Below the pieces are notes generated by a model. It saw only the letters and a list, made by a program, of their open reading frames with translations. It was not told the DNA's origin and made no database searches. Shown piece after piece: positions 29,040 to 36,665 of a stretch of 64,000 nucleotides of DNA (position 1 is the first letter of the stretch; each line of letters opens with the position of its first letter). This DNA is from UBA2336 sp964419145 (GTDB lineage: Bacteria; Bacteroidota; Bacteroidia; Cytophagales; Cyclobacteriaceae). The stretch covers positions 62,001-126,000 of the forward strand of contig CAYQOM010000006.1 in NCBI GenBank assembly GCA_964419145.1, read 5' to 3'. Both the position numbers and the translations under genes were made by a program.

Positions 29040-29539
29040 TTAAAAAATATCAGCACAATGAATGTCAGTAAAGAGCATAACAACTTGTTGGCTATCTAAA
29101 AGCAGTATCAATGAACCATAATGAACATCATTCTTATCAGCAGCTGAAAGGTGAACCCGTTTTACTAAACTTCCAATCAGAGCAAACGCCATAGGGAAGA
29201 AATGAACATTCGCCATATAAAAACAAATACCCATTGTAATCAAAAGCTCGACAGTCACAGCACTGGATAAGTTGTCAATTCCTTCAATCAAGTCAAAAGA
29301 GTTTATCACCGCTACAATAACCACAAATGTAATTAAATAACTGATAAACTGATTGGGTATGATCTGCTCTGATAACACCAAAATAATGAAGTAATTTGCA
29401 GATCAAATAAAAAAACGATAATAGACGCATCTAGGATTCTGATCAATCGATTTGCCAATGGTAACTATTCAATCCCCAAGGGAAACATCAGTAAGGCCAC
29501 CGTGAGTGACGTTATGAGGGCTGCAATTTGAAAAATCAT
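29040..29539 (-). pseudogene. Remnant of a WecA/MraY-type sugar-1-phosphate transferase
   Basis: A 113-codon frame (29381-29040) holds VVIVAVINSFDLIEGIDNLSSAV, a close match to the NLIDGIDGLAGG motif of polyprenyl-phosphate GlcNAc-1-phosphate transferases, preceded by the typical PNQFISYLITF helix and followed by AFALIGSLVK. The catalytic MGDxGS motif is corrupted to NDVHYGS and the frame then runs into unrelated residues. Upstream, 29539-29465 encodes MIFQIAALITSLTVALLMFP, which looks like the first membrane helix, before a TAG. The middle of the gene is missing. An intact protein would be about 350 residues, so this is a decayed initiating transferase. Confidence 0.72.
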
Positions 29540-29682
29540 AAAATTATTTTTGGGGACAGTAAACATTCAATATATACCTTTAAGGTCTTGATTAGCATAC
29601 GCTTTAAGTAGCTAAATCTTATACCTAATTCTTCCGCTCTTCATTAATAAATGAGAGTTTTTATTTCACTTCTTCATGACAT

Positions 29683-30495
29683 TTAATTATCAATTATTTC
29701 CTTTACCAATTTCTTCTCTACCCACTTTCTTGTCTTATTGGCCAGCCAACCCTGGTTAGCTTCATATAGTTTTACATATTTAAAAAGGGTGTGTGCAGCA
29801 GAAATCTTGGCGATAATGAATCCATGACTACCGTCAAGGAATCCCAGCTTATAAAAATAACTTTTAAAGAAAGCCCAGCTTGAATGAAAGAAAATATTAA
29901 ATATAGTCACCCGCTTTTTCCCCACATTTGATTGCGCGTACAAAGTCGAATACAACTGAATTTTATACAAAGCCTCAGTGGTATTTGCATACGACTGATG
30001 CATTAAATCACCCTTCAGTTGTATAAGCTTTACCCCGGGATCAAGCATAACCCGCTCGTGCGGATTACTGTCATTCCACCGTCCAAAATTTCTGTTCCAA
30101 AGCCTAAGCTGACGGTTAGGATACCAACTACCATGATGTATCCATTTACCCGCGTAGCTGGAAAGCCGGTTCATCTGATAAGCCTCGGTGGTCCAACGGT
30201 CTTTTATATTGAGTATAGAAACACGCAACTCAGGCGACAGATACTCATCTGCATCCAACGAAACAATGTGATCGTACCTGGCTTGAGCCACGGCAAAGTT
30301 TTTCTGATCAGAATAAGTGGTAAATTTTCGTTGTATGAATCGTACACCCCGCTCTCGGCAAATAGCCTCGGTTAGGTCTGTAGAGAATGAATCGACCACC
30401 ACAATATCATCCACCAAACCCATGAGGGAATCCAGGCAACGGGCGATATTCCGCTGCTCGTTAAGCGTTATGATTACAGCACTGATTTCGGACAT
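29683..30495 (-). CDS. Glycosyltransferase family 2 (WaaE/KdtX-like)
   Basis: A 270-residue GT-A enzyme of the type annotated as lipopolysaccharide core glucosyltransferase. It begins ISAVIITLNEQRNIARCLDSL, followed by DIVVVDSFSTDLT and the metal-binding VSLDADEYLSPEL (DADE). A conserved HHGSWYPNRQLRLWNR and GRWNDSNPHERV region follows. It is the most upstream gene of the minus-strand polysaccharide locus, with a good promoter at 30515-30548. About 150 bases separate it from the WecA remnant. Acceptor could be core oligosaccharide or repeat unit. Confidence 0.88.
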   Translation of the reverse strand: MSEISAVIITLNEQRNIARCLDSLMGLVDDIVVVDSFSTDLTEAICRERGVRFIQRKFTTYSDQKNFAVAQARYDHIVSLDADEYLSPELRVSILNIKDRWTTEAYQMNRLSSYAGKWIHHGSWYPNRQLRLWNRNFGRWNDSNPHERVMLDPGVKLIQLKGDLMHQSYANTTEALYKIQLYSTLYAQSNVGKKRVTIFNIFFHSSWAFFKSYFYKLGFLDGSHGFIIAKISAAHTLFKYVKLYEANQGWLANKTRKWVEKKLVKEIIDN

Positions 30496-30514
30496 TGTTT
30501 AGCTTTCGGGGCCT

Positions 30515-30548
30515 CAAATTTACAAATTTGGTTTGTTATTTGACACAA
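30515..30548 (-). promoter_or_regulatory. Bacteroidota-type promoter of the polysaccharide locus
   Basis: On the minus strand TAAATTTG (30522-30515) fits the -7 consensus TAnnTTTG, with TTG (30548-30546) 23 bases upstream as the -33 element. The gene start is about 20 bases further on, giving a short leader. Confidence 0.55.
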
Positions 30549-30859
30549 TTTCGGCCTAAGGAGTTGTAACTTCCTTCAGTAATGTTAAAACGCTCTAAAA
30601 AACCCGTCAAAATGTTCAATTTTTATGCCAATAACCTTAATATAACCCAAGACAAACTCTACAGGTTGATTATAAGTCGCCAGAGCATTTACCGCCTTTT
30701 TGGTTTACTGAAACCTTAATCAGGTAAATTTTTGGTACTTGCTTAAACCTTGGACAAGGTTAGACGAAAAAACAGGCAATACGGTGCCCGGCATAGGAGT
30801 TACTCCTATTGAAATAATTACTTTTTTCTCAACGTTTTGTTTACCTGAGTAGAAATAAC
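30549..30859. other. Intergenic region with a 17-bp perfect palindrome
   Basis: No gene is supported here. The only structured element is ATAGGAGT-T-ACTCCTAT at 30793-30809, a perfect 8-bp inverted repeat around one base, too short a loop for a terminator hairpin and more like an operator. An A/T-rich run (30810-30840) follows it. It lies about 50 bases past the 3' end of the YhhN-like gene (30860). Confidence 0.5.
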
Positions 30860-31549
30860 TCAAAACGGACCACCAGCACTCTTTTCGTGTTTCAACAATC
30901 CCTTCGCAATAAAAAATTGCGCAGCGATGTAGGTAAGCATGATCCAGATGCCGGCACCGTCAACGGGTTCCAGAAATTTATTGATGGCTAAAACAGAATC
31001 AGAGATCATAAACAGAATAGCCCCACCAAACACATAAGCAAAACTCGATGCGTTTGTTCGTCCGAATCGAAATAATGCATTCAACACCATAACGGTAAGC
31101 ACTCCGGCATAGATCAATACCGGAACGGTGAGTCCACCTAGATTCGGGTAAAGGATAATAACCAGCCCTGTTCCGAATAAAACAATCGGGAAAGCAAAGC
31201 GGATGCATTGTAAACCCTGTAAAGCATTCGTTTCGTCTTCATTGCGAAACTGACGGAACGTAAAAATGTAAAACACGTGTGCCAGCAGAAATGAACCGAG
31301 GCCGAGCATGAAATATAAATCACCGGTACCCATCAGCAGCACATCGCCACCCCATGAAAAGATCAAAGCTGCCAACAACATGGTTGAAAGCGATTGATTG
31401 CTTTGGCGTGCAGTGGTTATATACCACGCGGTCAACAGCAACAACAAAGAAGGTTTGGTGACTAAACGAACATCCGGCCAATGAAACAGGTGTGCCGATA
31501 ACTCAGCAAGCGAAGCGAGGCCAAACAAAATCAAAAAAATCGCTCTCAT
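30860..31549 (-). CDS. YhhN/TMEM86 family (lysoplasmalogenase-like) membrane protein
   Basis: A 229-residue protein with about eight membrane helices and the YhhN family pattern: VTKPSLLLLL in the first third, FSWGGDVLLM (the GD pair central to the family) and ILFMISDSVLAINKF (the SDxxLA motif) near the end. The human relative TMEM86B hydrolyses lysoplasmalogen. Bacterial function is not well defined. The start overlaps the stop of the MFS gene by four bases (ATGA), so it is the last gene of the prfB-tlpA-like-MFS run. Confidence 0.86.
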   Translation of the reverse strand: MRAIFLILFGLASLAELSAHLFHWPDVRLVTKPSLLLLLTAWYITTARQSNQSLSTMLLAALIFSWGGDVLLMGTGDLYFMLGLGSFLLAHVFYIFTFRQFRNEDETNALQGLQCIRFAFPIVLFGTGLVIILYPNLGGLTVPVLIYAGVLTVMVLNALFRFGRTNASSFAYVFGGAILFMISDSVLAINKFLEPVDGAGIWIMLTYIAAQFFIAKGLLKHEKSAGGPF

Positions 31550-32766
31550 GGTTGTGGTGTTTGTTCTTTTGCTTTCCGGCTATGGCGTTGCCAATGAATG
31601 ATGAGGTAACAAAAGGCAACAAAGCATATCAGGGAGCAGGTAACGAATGTCGTGAAAAAGTTGGTAGGATTATCCGCAATAATTAATCNNNNNNNNNNAA
31701 TTAATCCGCTTGAAAAGGCTCCAATGCCAATGCCCATCTCCATAAATATATACAGACTGGAAATTCCCCGGCCCTTGTGTTTTTCATCACTCAAATCGGT
31801 TGCCCACGCCAGCAATGTTGGGGATGTCATGCCGTGTGCAGCACCGTACAGCGCAATGGCAATCATCAGGTCACGTGAAGTTTCACCAACTGCCAGCAAC
31901 GCCATCGCTACCGTGCACAACATGGATGAGATCATAAGAATTCGTCTTCTGCCATACCGGTCGGAAGCACGTCCCGCGATCAAACGAACCGATAAGGAGG
32001 CAACCGTTAAAAAACCAAACAGCAATCCTTTGTTTTTAATGCCAACCGATTCACCGAAATCAGGGATTACCGTGAACACCGCACCGTATGAATACGCGGT
32101 TAGCAACATCACAATACACGTTACCAACACACGTGGCTCCAGCAAATCGCGTTTGTGAATTTTAAATACTTCCGTGGTGAAGCCCTTGCGCTCGGTTAAG
32201 GTTTCTTTCACCCCCATCACCACCAAAATTGAAGCAATCGAAAACATGGATGAGGTATAGAACATGAAATCCAACCCAAAATTATTGGCTACCGCACCAC
32301 CCACCACCGGGCCTGCAGCCATGCCCACGGTACCCGCAGTACCGAGCAAGCCCATCGCCTCACCTCGCTTGTTGGCTGGAATTATATCCGACAAATAAGC
32401 CGTGAGACCAGTTGGTGTAAACCCGGTAGAAAATCCATGAACAAGGCGAAGCAATAAAAATCCAAACACCGTGGAAACTGCAGGATACATTAAGCTGGCA
32501 AAGCAACACACCAACGAGCCGACTATCATTACCGGTTTGCGGCCAACCTTATCGGCCATCTTGCCGCTGAAGGGGCGCGATACCATGGCGGTAACGGTGA
32601 ATAATGAAATGATTAATCCTTTGTATTCTGGTCCGCCCAGACTGGTGAGGTAAGCCGGCAATTCCGGAATGAGCATGTTGAAGCTTGCAAAGAAAAGCAG
32701 CGAGCTTACACAAAGCATCCAGAACTGGCGGTTGTATACAGAATTACTTTTCACTTTCCGGAGCAA
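31546..32766 (-). CDS. MFS transporter, interrupted by a scaffold gap
   Basis: A twelve-helix major facilitator of about 400 residues. Helix 2-3 motif A is GKMADKVGRKPVMIVGS and the symmetric one is GRASDRYGRRRILMIS; a GTAGTVGMAAGPVVGGAVA stretch is the motif C region. It is distinct from the TCR/Tet protein at 9.2 kb. Ten unknown bases at 31689-31698 fall in the last-but-one helix and leave four undefined residues, but the frame is kept on both sides. The start overlaps the TlpA-like gene by 23 bases. The substrate is unknown. Confidence 0.85.
   Translation of the reverse strand: MLRKVKSNSVYNRQFWMLCVSSLLFFASFNMLIPELPAYLTSLGGPEYKGLIISLFTVTAMVSRPFSGKMADKVGRKPVMIVGSLVCCFASLMYPAVSTVFGFLLLRLVHGFSTGFTPTGLTAYLSDIIPANKRGEAMGLLGTAGTVGMAAGPVVGGAVANNFGLDFMFYTSSMFSIASILVVMGVKETLTERKGFTTEVFKIHKRDLLEPRVLVTCIVMLLTAYSYGAVFTVIPDFGESVGIKNKGLLFGFLTVASLSVRLIAGRASDRYGRRRILMISSMLCTVAMALLAVGETSRDLMIAIALYGAAHGMTSPTLLAWATDLSDEKHKGRGISSLYIFMEMGIGIGAFSSGLIXXXXLIIADNPTNFFTTFVTCSLICFVAFCYLIIHWQRHSRKAKEQTPQP
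31689..31698. other. Assembly gap (10 N)
   Basis: Ten Ns are flanked by the same eight bases AATTAATC on each side (31681-31688 and 31699-31706). This is what remains when two contigs that overlap slightly are joined by a default-size gap. Collapsing the overlap gives an in-frame, helix-compatible SSGLIIADNPTNFF in the MFS protein. Confidence 0.9.
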
Positions 32767-34438
32767 GTAAACGATCTAAGTCTTGGTGAATAAGCGAACT
32801 ACTGGGCCGTCTTGCATCCAGGTTCACGTAATTACCTTGCTTGTCGATCAGAATGTAACGTGGAATTTTATCTACCGAGAATAATTTTGCCGCATCCGAG
32901 TTTGATCCGATCCGGAAGTGATGCGTCATAAAGGTCCGGTCAATGTTGTACTTCTTTATTGCCTTTTTCCATGCCTCAATGTCATCATCAAGAGAGAGGT
33001 AAACAAAAGCTATTTTCCCTTTGTACTTCTCAACCAATTCCATTGAACTGGGCATCTCTCCGATACATGGCCCGCACCAGCTCGCCCAAAAATCAATATA
33101 AACCGGGCGTACACCGCGATTGGTTTCAAGAAACTTGTTGAATTTCTCCTCGTCTTCTTTTCCACTGAAATACTTCTCTTTTTCAGTCGTCATGTAATCC
33201 TTAAACTGATTGGATAAAGGCATCGACTTTTCCAGATCAGCCACTATTGATTCTTCTAGCGGTGTTGCTTTCAGTACATTGTATGTATCCCAGAAGGTTG
33301 AGTCATAATCAATAGAAAATAATTCTTCACGACCGGGCTCCCGACCTTTAAATGGTTTAAATCCTTTTGTTATAATATCGGTGGTGATTAGTTCGAGGTG
33401 ATGATTATGTATAAATTTCCCACGCATCTGAAGGGTTCTTCCCTCTTTCATAGAATGATACAAGAAATATTTGTTGTCTACCTTTTTATAAATAGCAAAC
33501 GACTGCAAGGTGTCGATAGGTGATATACGCGTTTGCTCTGCTTTTATAATGGCGTAATTTTTTGTGTCGATGTACAACGTTCCTTCCTGACTGTTTTGCC
33601 AGGGAATTCCAGTAATCAGCAACGTACTGTCGCGTTTCCAGCGATAATGAATGATGTAAACCTGCTCGCCATCGTACTCTGTAATGCCCTCTAACGTAAA
33701 CGCGTAGCCTTTAAGATTTGTGCGTATGTTACTCACATCGTGCTGACGAAACATGCTCAACACCGAATTTGAAGAACTCTTTACCTGATAACCAACCGGA
33801 TCAGCAGCCATAATGGAATACAACGCAATGGGCACATGGCCACTGGCCACTTTTGTGTTGTCGTAACTTCTGCGCAGTTGGTTTACACGCACTTCTTCCT
33901 TCCACCCCGGAAAAGGTTGTTGCACCTTATAGCCCTTACGTTTGTATACTTCGGCTGCGGCTTCAATCAACCGGCCATAAACGGAATCATCTTTACAGTA
34001 ATGGCGGTAAAACGTTTGATATACGAATGGCTTGGTGTAATAATTTCGTTTTATATTCCGAAAAGCCCTGCGCACAATTCCTTGCGGTGACAAATCCCGA
34101 TCAAAAACCACCACGTTTTTCAGCATGGTTTTCGATTGATTCATGGTGACCTCAAGGCGCGCTTCCGGATTTTTGATCACTTCATTGTCGTACCCTACAC
34201 ACGAAATTTTCAATGCATAATCCTTCAATCGAAAAGTTGCCGGAACACGCAATGTAAAATACCCATCGGCATTGGTGCTGGTTCCAATCGTTGAACCCAA
34301 AATACCCACAGAAGCATACTGTACGGCTTCTTTTGTTACCGCATCGGTAACACGGCCTTCAATAATAATGGAGCCTGCTGATTGCGCCAGCGCACTTAGG
34401 GAAAACATCCAAAGCAAGAGAGGGAGGCATTGGCGCAT
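32744..34438 (-). CDS. TlpA-like thioredoxin-fold protein with carboxypeptidase-regulatory-like domain
   Basis: A 564-residue exported protein with a signal peptide (residues 1-19, ...ALAQ). Residues 24-95 form a CarboxypepD_reg-like beta-sandwich (IIIEGRVTDAVTKEAVQYASV ... TSTNADGYFTLRVP). A long middle domain follows, and the C-terminal 115 residues are a TlpA/AhpC-type thioredoxin domain with WCGPC at Cys455/Cys458 and a cis-Pro in KIPRYILID. It probably acts in the periplasm or at the outer membrane as a thiol-disulfide oxidoreductase; this two-domain build is frequent in Bacteroidota. It starts eight bases after the end of prfB. Confidence 0.88.
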   Translation of the reverse strand: MRQCLPLLLWMFSLSALAQSAGSIIIEGRVTDAVTKEAVQYASVGILGSTIGTSTNADGYFTLRVPATFRLKDYALKISCVGYDNEVIKNPEARLEVTMNQSKTMLKNVVVFDRDLSPQGIVRRAFRNIKRNYYTKPFVYQTFYRHYCKDDSVYGRLIEAAAEVYKRKGYKVQQPFPGWKEEVRVNQLRRSYDNTKVASGHVPIALYSIMAADPVGYQVKSSSNSVLSMFRQHDVSNIRTNLKGYAFTLEGITEYDGEQVYIIHYRWKRDSTLLITGIPWQNSQEGTLYIDTKNYAIIKAEQTRISPIDTLQSFAIYKKVDNKYFLYHSMKEGRTLQMRGKFIHNHHLELITTDIITKGFKPFKGREPGREELFSIDYDSTFWDTYNVLKATPLEESIVADLEKSMPLSNQFKDYMTTEKEKYFSGKEDEEKFNKFLETNRGVRPVYIDFWASWCGPCIGEMPSSMELVEKYKGKIAFVYLSLDDDIEAWKKAIKKYNIDRTFMTHHFRIGSNSDAAKLFSVDKIPRYILIDKQGNYVNLDARRPSSSLIHQDLDRLLAPESEK

Positions 34439-34446
34439 CTGGTTGT

Positions 34447-35545
34447 TTATTTGGTTACTGAGTCTTCCTGCATGCTTAACAAAAATCCTTTTATGAAATC
34501 CTCCAGGTCGCCATCCAGCACATTCTGCGCATCGGTGCGTTCAACACCGGTGCGGGCATCTTTTACAAGCTTATACGGATGCAATACATAGTTGCGTATC
34601 TGCGAACCGAAATCTATTTTCATTTTGCCGGCCTCAATCTTATCGCGTTCAGCATGGCGCTTCTCCATCTCAAGTTGATACAGTTTCGATTTCAGCATTT
34701 GCATGGCCCGTTCGCGGTTGGCATGTTGCGAACGTTCTACCTGGCACACAATCACAATACCGCTCGGCTTGTGCGTAAGTTGCACTTTGGTTTCCACTTT
34801 GTTCACGTTCTGCCCACCGGCACCACCCGAACGCGAAGTTTGAATTTCAACATCAGCCGGGTTCACTTCAATGTTGATACTCTCATCCACTTTCGGATAT
34901 ACAAATACCGAAGCAAACGAGGTATGCCTGCGCTGATTGGAATCGAAAGGAGAAATGCGCACCAACCGGTGCACCCCGATTTCAGATTTTAACTTTCCGT
35001 AAGCAAACGGTCCCTCAATTTCCAACGAAGCCGACTTGATACCGGCCACTTCACCGGGTTGATAATCAATTTGTGAAACGGTATACCCATTTTTCTCACC
35101 CCACATAATGTACATGCGGTTGAGCATGTCGGCCCAGTCGTTACTTTCCGTTCCCCCGGCACCGGGGTTTATTTCTACAATGGCGCTGAGCTGATCTTCT
35201 TCACGGCTCAGCATTTTTTTGAACTCCAGTTCCTCTACCGCTCGCTCTGCCTTTTTATATTCCAGGTCGAGTTCTTCTTCGCCTACATCACCTGCCTCAT
35301 GAAATTCATTGAGTACTTCCAGGTCGTCAATAAGTTTCTGCACGCGCTCATACGAGTCGGTCCAGACTTTCTTGGCCCGTAAATTTTTCAGGGTAACTTC
35401 AGCCTGTTTCGGATTATTCCAGAAATCGGCCTGTTGGGTAATGAGTTCTTCGTCTTTTACTTCGATGATCTTACGATCGTAGTCAAAGATACCTCCTTAA
35501 AGCCGAGGTGCGCGCTTTCAAGTCTTTCAGTTGTTCTGAAGTCAT
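34447..35545 (-). CDS. prfB: Peptide chain release factor 2, with programmed +1 frameshift
   Basis: RF2 ends translation at UGA and UAA codons. Translation starts at ATG 35545 (MTSEQLKDLKARTSALRRYL), reaches an in-frame TGA at 35485-35483, and must shift +1 to continue as DYDRKIIEVKDEEL; the two parts give 365 residues, the normal RF2 length. The classical signal is present: AGGAGG (internal Shine-Dalgarno), TAT, CTT TGA C. The stop-recognition tripeptide SPF lies in ISPFDSNQRRHTSF, and the catalytic GGQ in SGGAGGQNVNKVET. This is autoregulation, not a broken gene. An annotation starting at 35343 (GTG) would miss the N-terminal 67 residues. Confidence 0.96.
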
Positions 35546-35566
35546 GGCTATGGGTTAAAAATCGGG

Positions 35567-35574
35567 CAAATATA
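35567..35574 (-). promoter_or_regulatory. Putative -7 element of prfB
   Basis: TATATTTG on the minus strand matches TAnnTTTG exactly and lies 22 bases upstream of the prfB ATG. No clear TTG -33 element is seen. Confidence 0.45.
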
Positions 35575-35724
35575 CTAAAAGCAGTAAGGAGATGGGCAGT
35601 TTAGTCCTTTTAGTTTCTTTTCCTGATAAGATTTGGCAGGGTAATTTTTAGAATTAAAAAAATAGGATAGATTCGTTAAAGATTTACCTAAAACCCTCTC
35701 CCTCCGGGAGCAATTTGTACTGCT

Positions 35725-35868
35725 ATGGAGTCCCTGCGTCAGTTTGTGAAACACTGTATGTTGTTTCAAACCAAAGAATTTATAAACATCGTGTTCGGTA
35801 TTGTAGGATGGCTTAGTTTTTTCGCATTTGTGTATGCCGTCTATAACCTGATTACGCTGGAAACCTAA
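35725..35868 (+). CDS. Small single-pass membrane protein (47 residues)
   Basis: The frame from ATG 35725 to TAA 35868 encodes 47 residues: MESLRQFVKHCMLFQTKEF, then a hydrophobic helix (FGIVGWLSFFAFVYAVYNLI) and a short tail. It ends three bases before the ATG of the DUF1801-like gene on the same strand, which suggests a translationally coupled pair. It lies opposite a long minus-strand open frame that I regard as a shadow. There is no homology I recognise; support is from composition and spacing. Confidence 0.45.
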   Translation: MESLRQFVKHCMLFQTKEFINIVFGIVGWLSFFAFVYAVYNLITLET

Positions 35869-35871
35869 AGG

Positions 35872-36324
35872 ATGAAGATTTCGAAAACCTCCACCACGGC
35901 CCACTTTGTAAACCTGAAGCGTAATGCCCGGGTCATACCGTATGCGTTGGAGCAGACCTATACACACCTGGTTGGTTTGCTGGATCCTTATAAGGAGCAT
36001 TTTGAGGTTAAAGCCAACACAGATGTTCATTTTGAATTGTGGACCAACCATGTGTTCAGAAGCAACGGCCTTAATGCCAAATACAAAAAGGGGTTGATGT
36101 TTGCCGCGGTGGTCGTGTTTAAAAAATTTGTAAGCCTGTACTTTTATCCGCTTTACGTAAGCAAGTCTTTGAAAGAAAACCTGAGTGATGAACTCAAGCC
36201 TTTCCTTACGGGAGAGAGTTGCTTTCATTTTAAAACGCTTGAAGAAATTCCGTTATCAGAATTGCATAAGTTGATTGATGATGGGTTTGCGTTTTATAAG
36301 GAGCAGGGGTGGGTGAAAGGGTGA
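35872..36324 (+). CDS. DUF1801-like protein
   Basis: A 150-residue soluble protein. The C-terminal run (LYFYPLYVSKSLKENLSDELKPFLTGESCFHFK, then IPLSELHKLIDDGFAFYKEQGW) follows the DUF1801/YdhG pattern, in which a GKSCFNFK-like segment precedes a final helix. The N-terminal part has the usual basic residues. Family function is unknown. It begins three bases after the small membrane-protein frame at 35725-35868. A 217-codon open frame on the opposite strand is judged a shadow because it has no family pattern. Confidence 0.62.
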   Translation: MKISKTSTTAHFVNLKRNARVIPYALEQTYTHLVGLLDPYKEHFEVKANTDVHFELWTNHVFRSNGLNAKYKKGLMFAAVVVFKKFVSLYFYPLYVSKSLKENLSDELKPFLTGESCFHFKTLEEIPLSELHKLIDDGFAFYKEQGWVKG

Positions 36325-36409
36325 TTTTGTAAATTATCGTTCATCATCACGAGGGAAGTGCGACCTACACAAATACTGAATTTTACATTTATCTTCACCA
36401 ATGGTATGA
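36325..36409. other. Intergenic spacer before the repeat block
   Basis: About 85 bases with no gene, leading from the DUF1801-like stop into the composite repeat. Nothing else recognised. Confidence 0.4.
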
Positions 36410-36482
36410 GATTGCCTGCCTGTTCGGCAGACAGGCTTCACTCCAGCTCACAACCTACTCTTCCGTTCGCAATGACGGAGTA
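36410..36482. repeat. Palindromic repeat unit, copy A
   Basis: The 71-73-base unit begins GATTGCCTGCCTG, has a hairpin GCCTGCCTG-TTC-GGCAGACAGGC, and ends TTCCGTTCGCAATGACGGAG. It is nearly identical to the copy at 36589-36661 (same length, same ends, mostly differing in the centre). Confidence 0.85.
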
Positions 36483-36488
36483 AATTAT

Positions 36489-36556
36489 CGTCATTGCGAG
36501 GAACGTTGACATAACCCTATCACTTAAGCGAATCGTTTCGTGACGAAGCAATCCCC
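36489..36556. repeat. Inverted-end repeat unit between copies A and B
   Basis: Starts CGTCATTGCGAGGAACG and ends CGTGACGAAGCAATCCCC. The same unit is found reverse-complemented at 41380-41447, with conserved ends and a variable middle. This kind of unit is widespread between genes in Bacteroidota genomes. Confidence 0.8.
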
Positions 36557-36588
36557 ACTATATATTGAGAACCAAACGTTAAGTTTGG

Positions 36589-36661
36589 GATTGCCTGCCT
36601 GCTCGGCAGACAGGCTTCACGCCATCGCACATCCTTCCCTTCCGTTCGCAATGACGGAGTA
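36589..36661. repeat. Palindromic repeat unit, copy B
   Basis: Same unit as 36410-36482 and same direction: GATTGCCTGCCTG, hairpin around CTCGGCAGACAGG, end TTCCGTTCGCAATGACGGAG. It runs right up to the stop codon of the MocR-type gene. Confidence 0.85.
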
Positions 36662-36665
36662 AGTT

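Noticed and set aside
35575..36228. 217-codon open frame on the minus strand opposite the DUF1801-like gene
   Set aside because: No family pattern, unusual composition, and it lies antisense to two plus-strand frames that look protein-like; judged a shadow.
36410..36661. Repeat block as a possible CRISPR array
   Set aside because: Only two long units with an inverted-end unit between them; they are palindromic intergenic repeats, not regularly spaced short repeats, and no cas gene is near.
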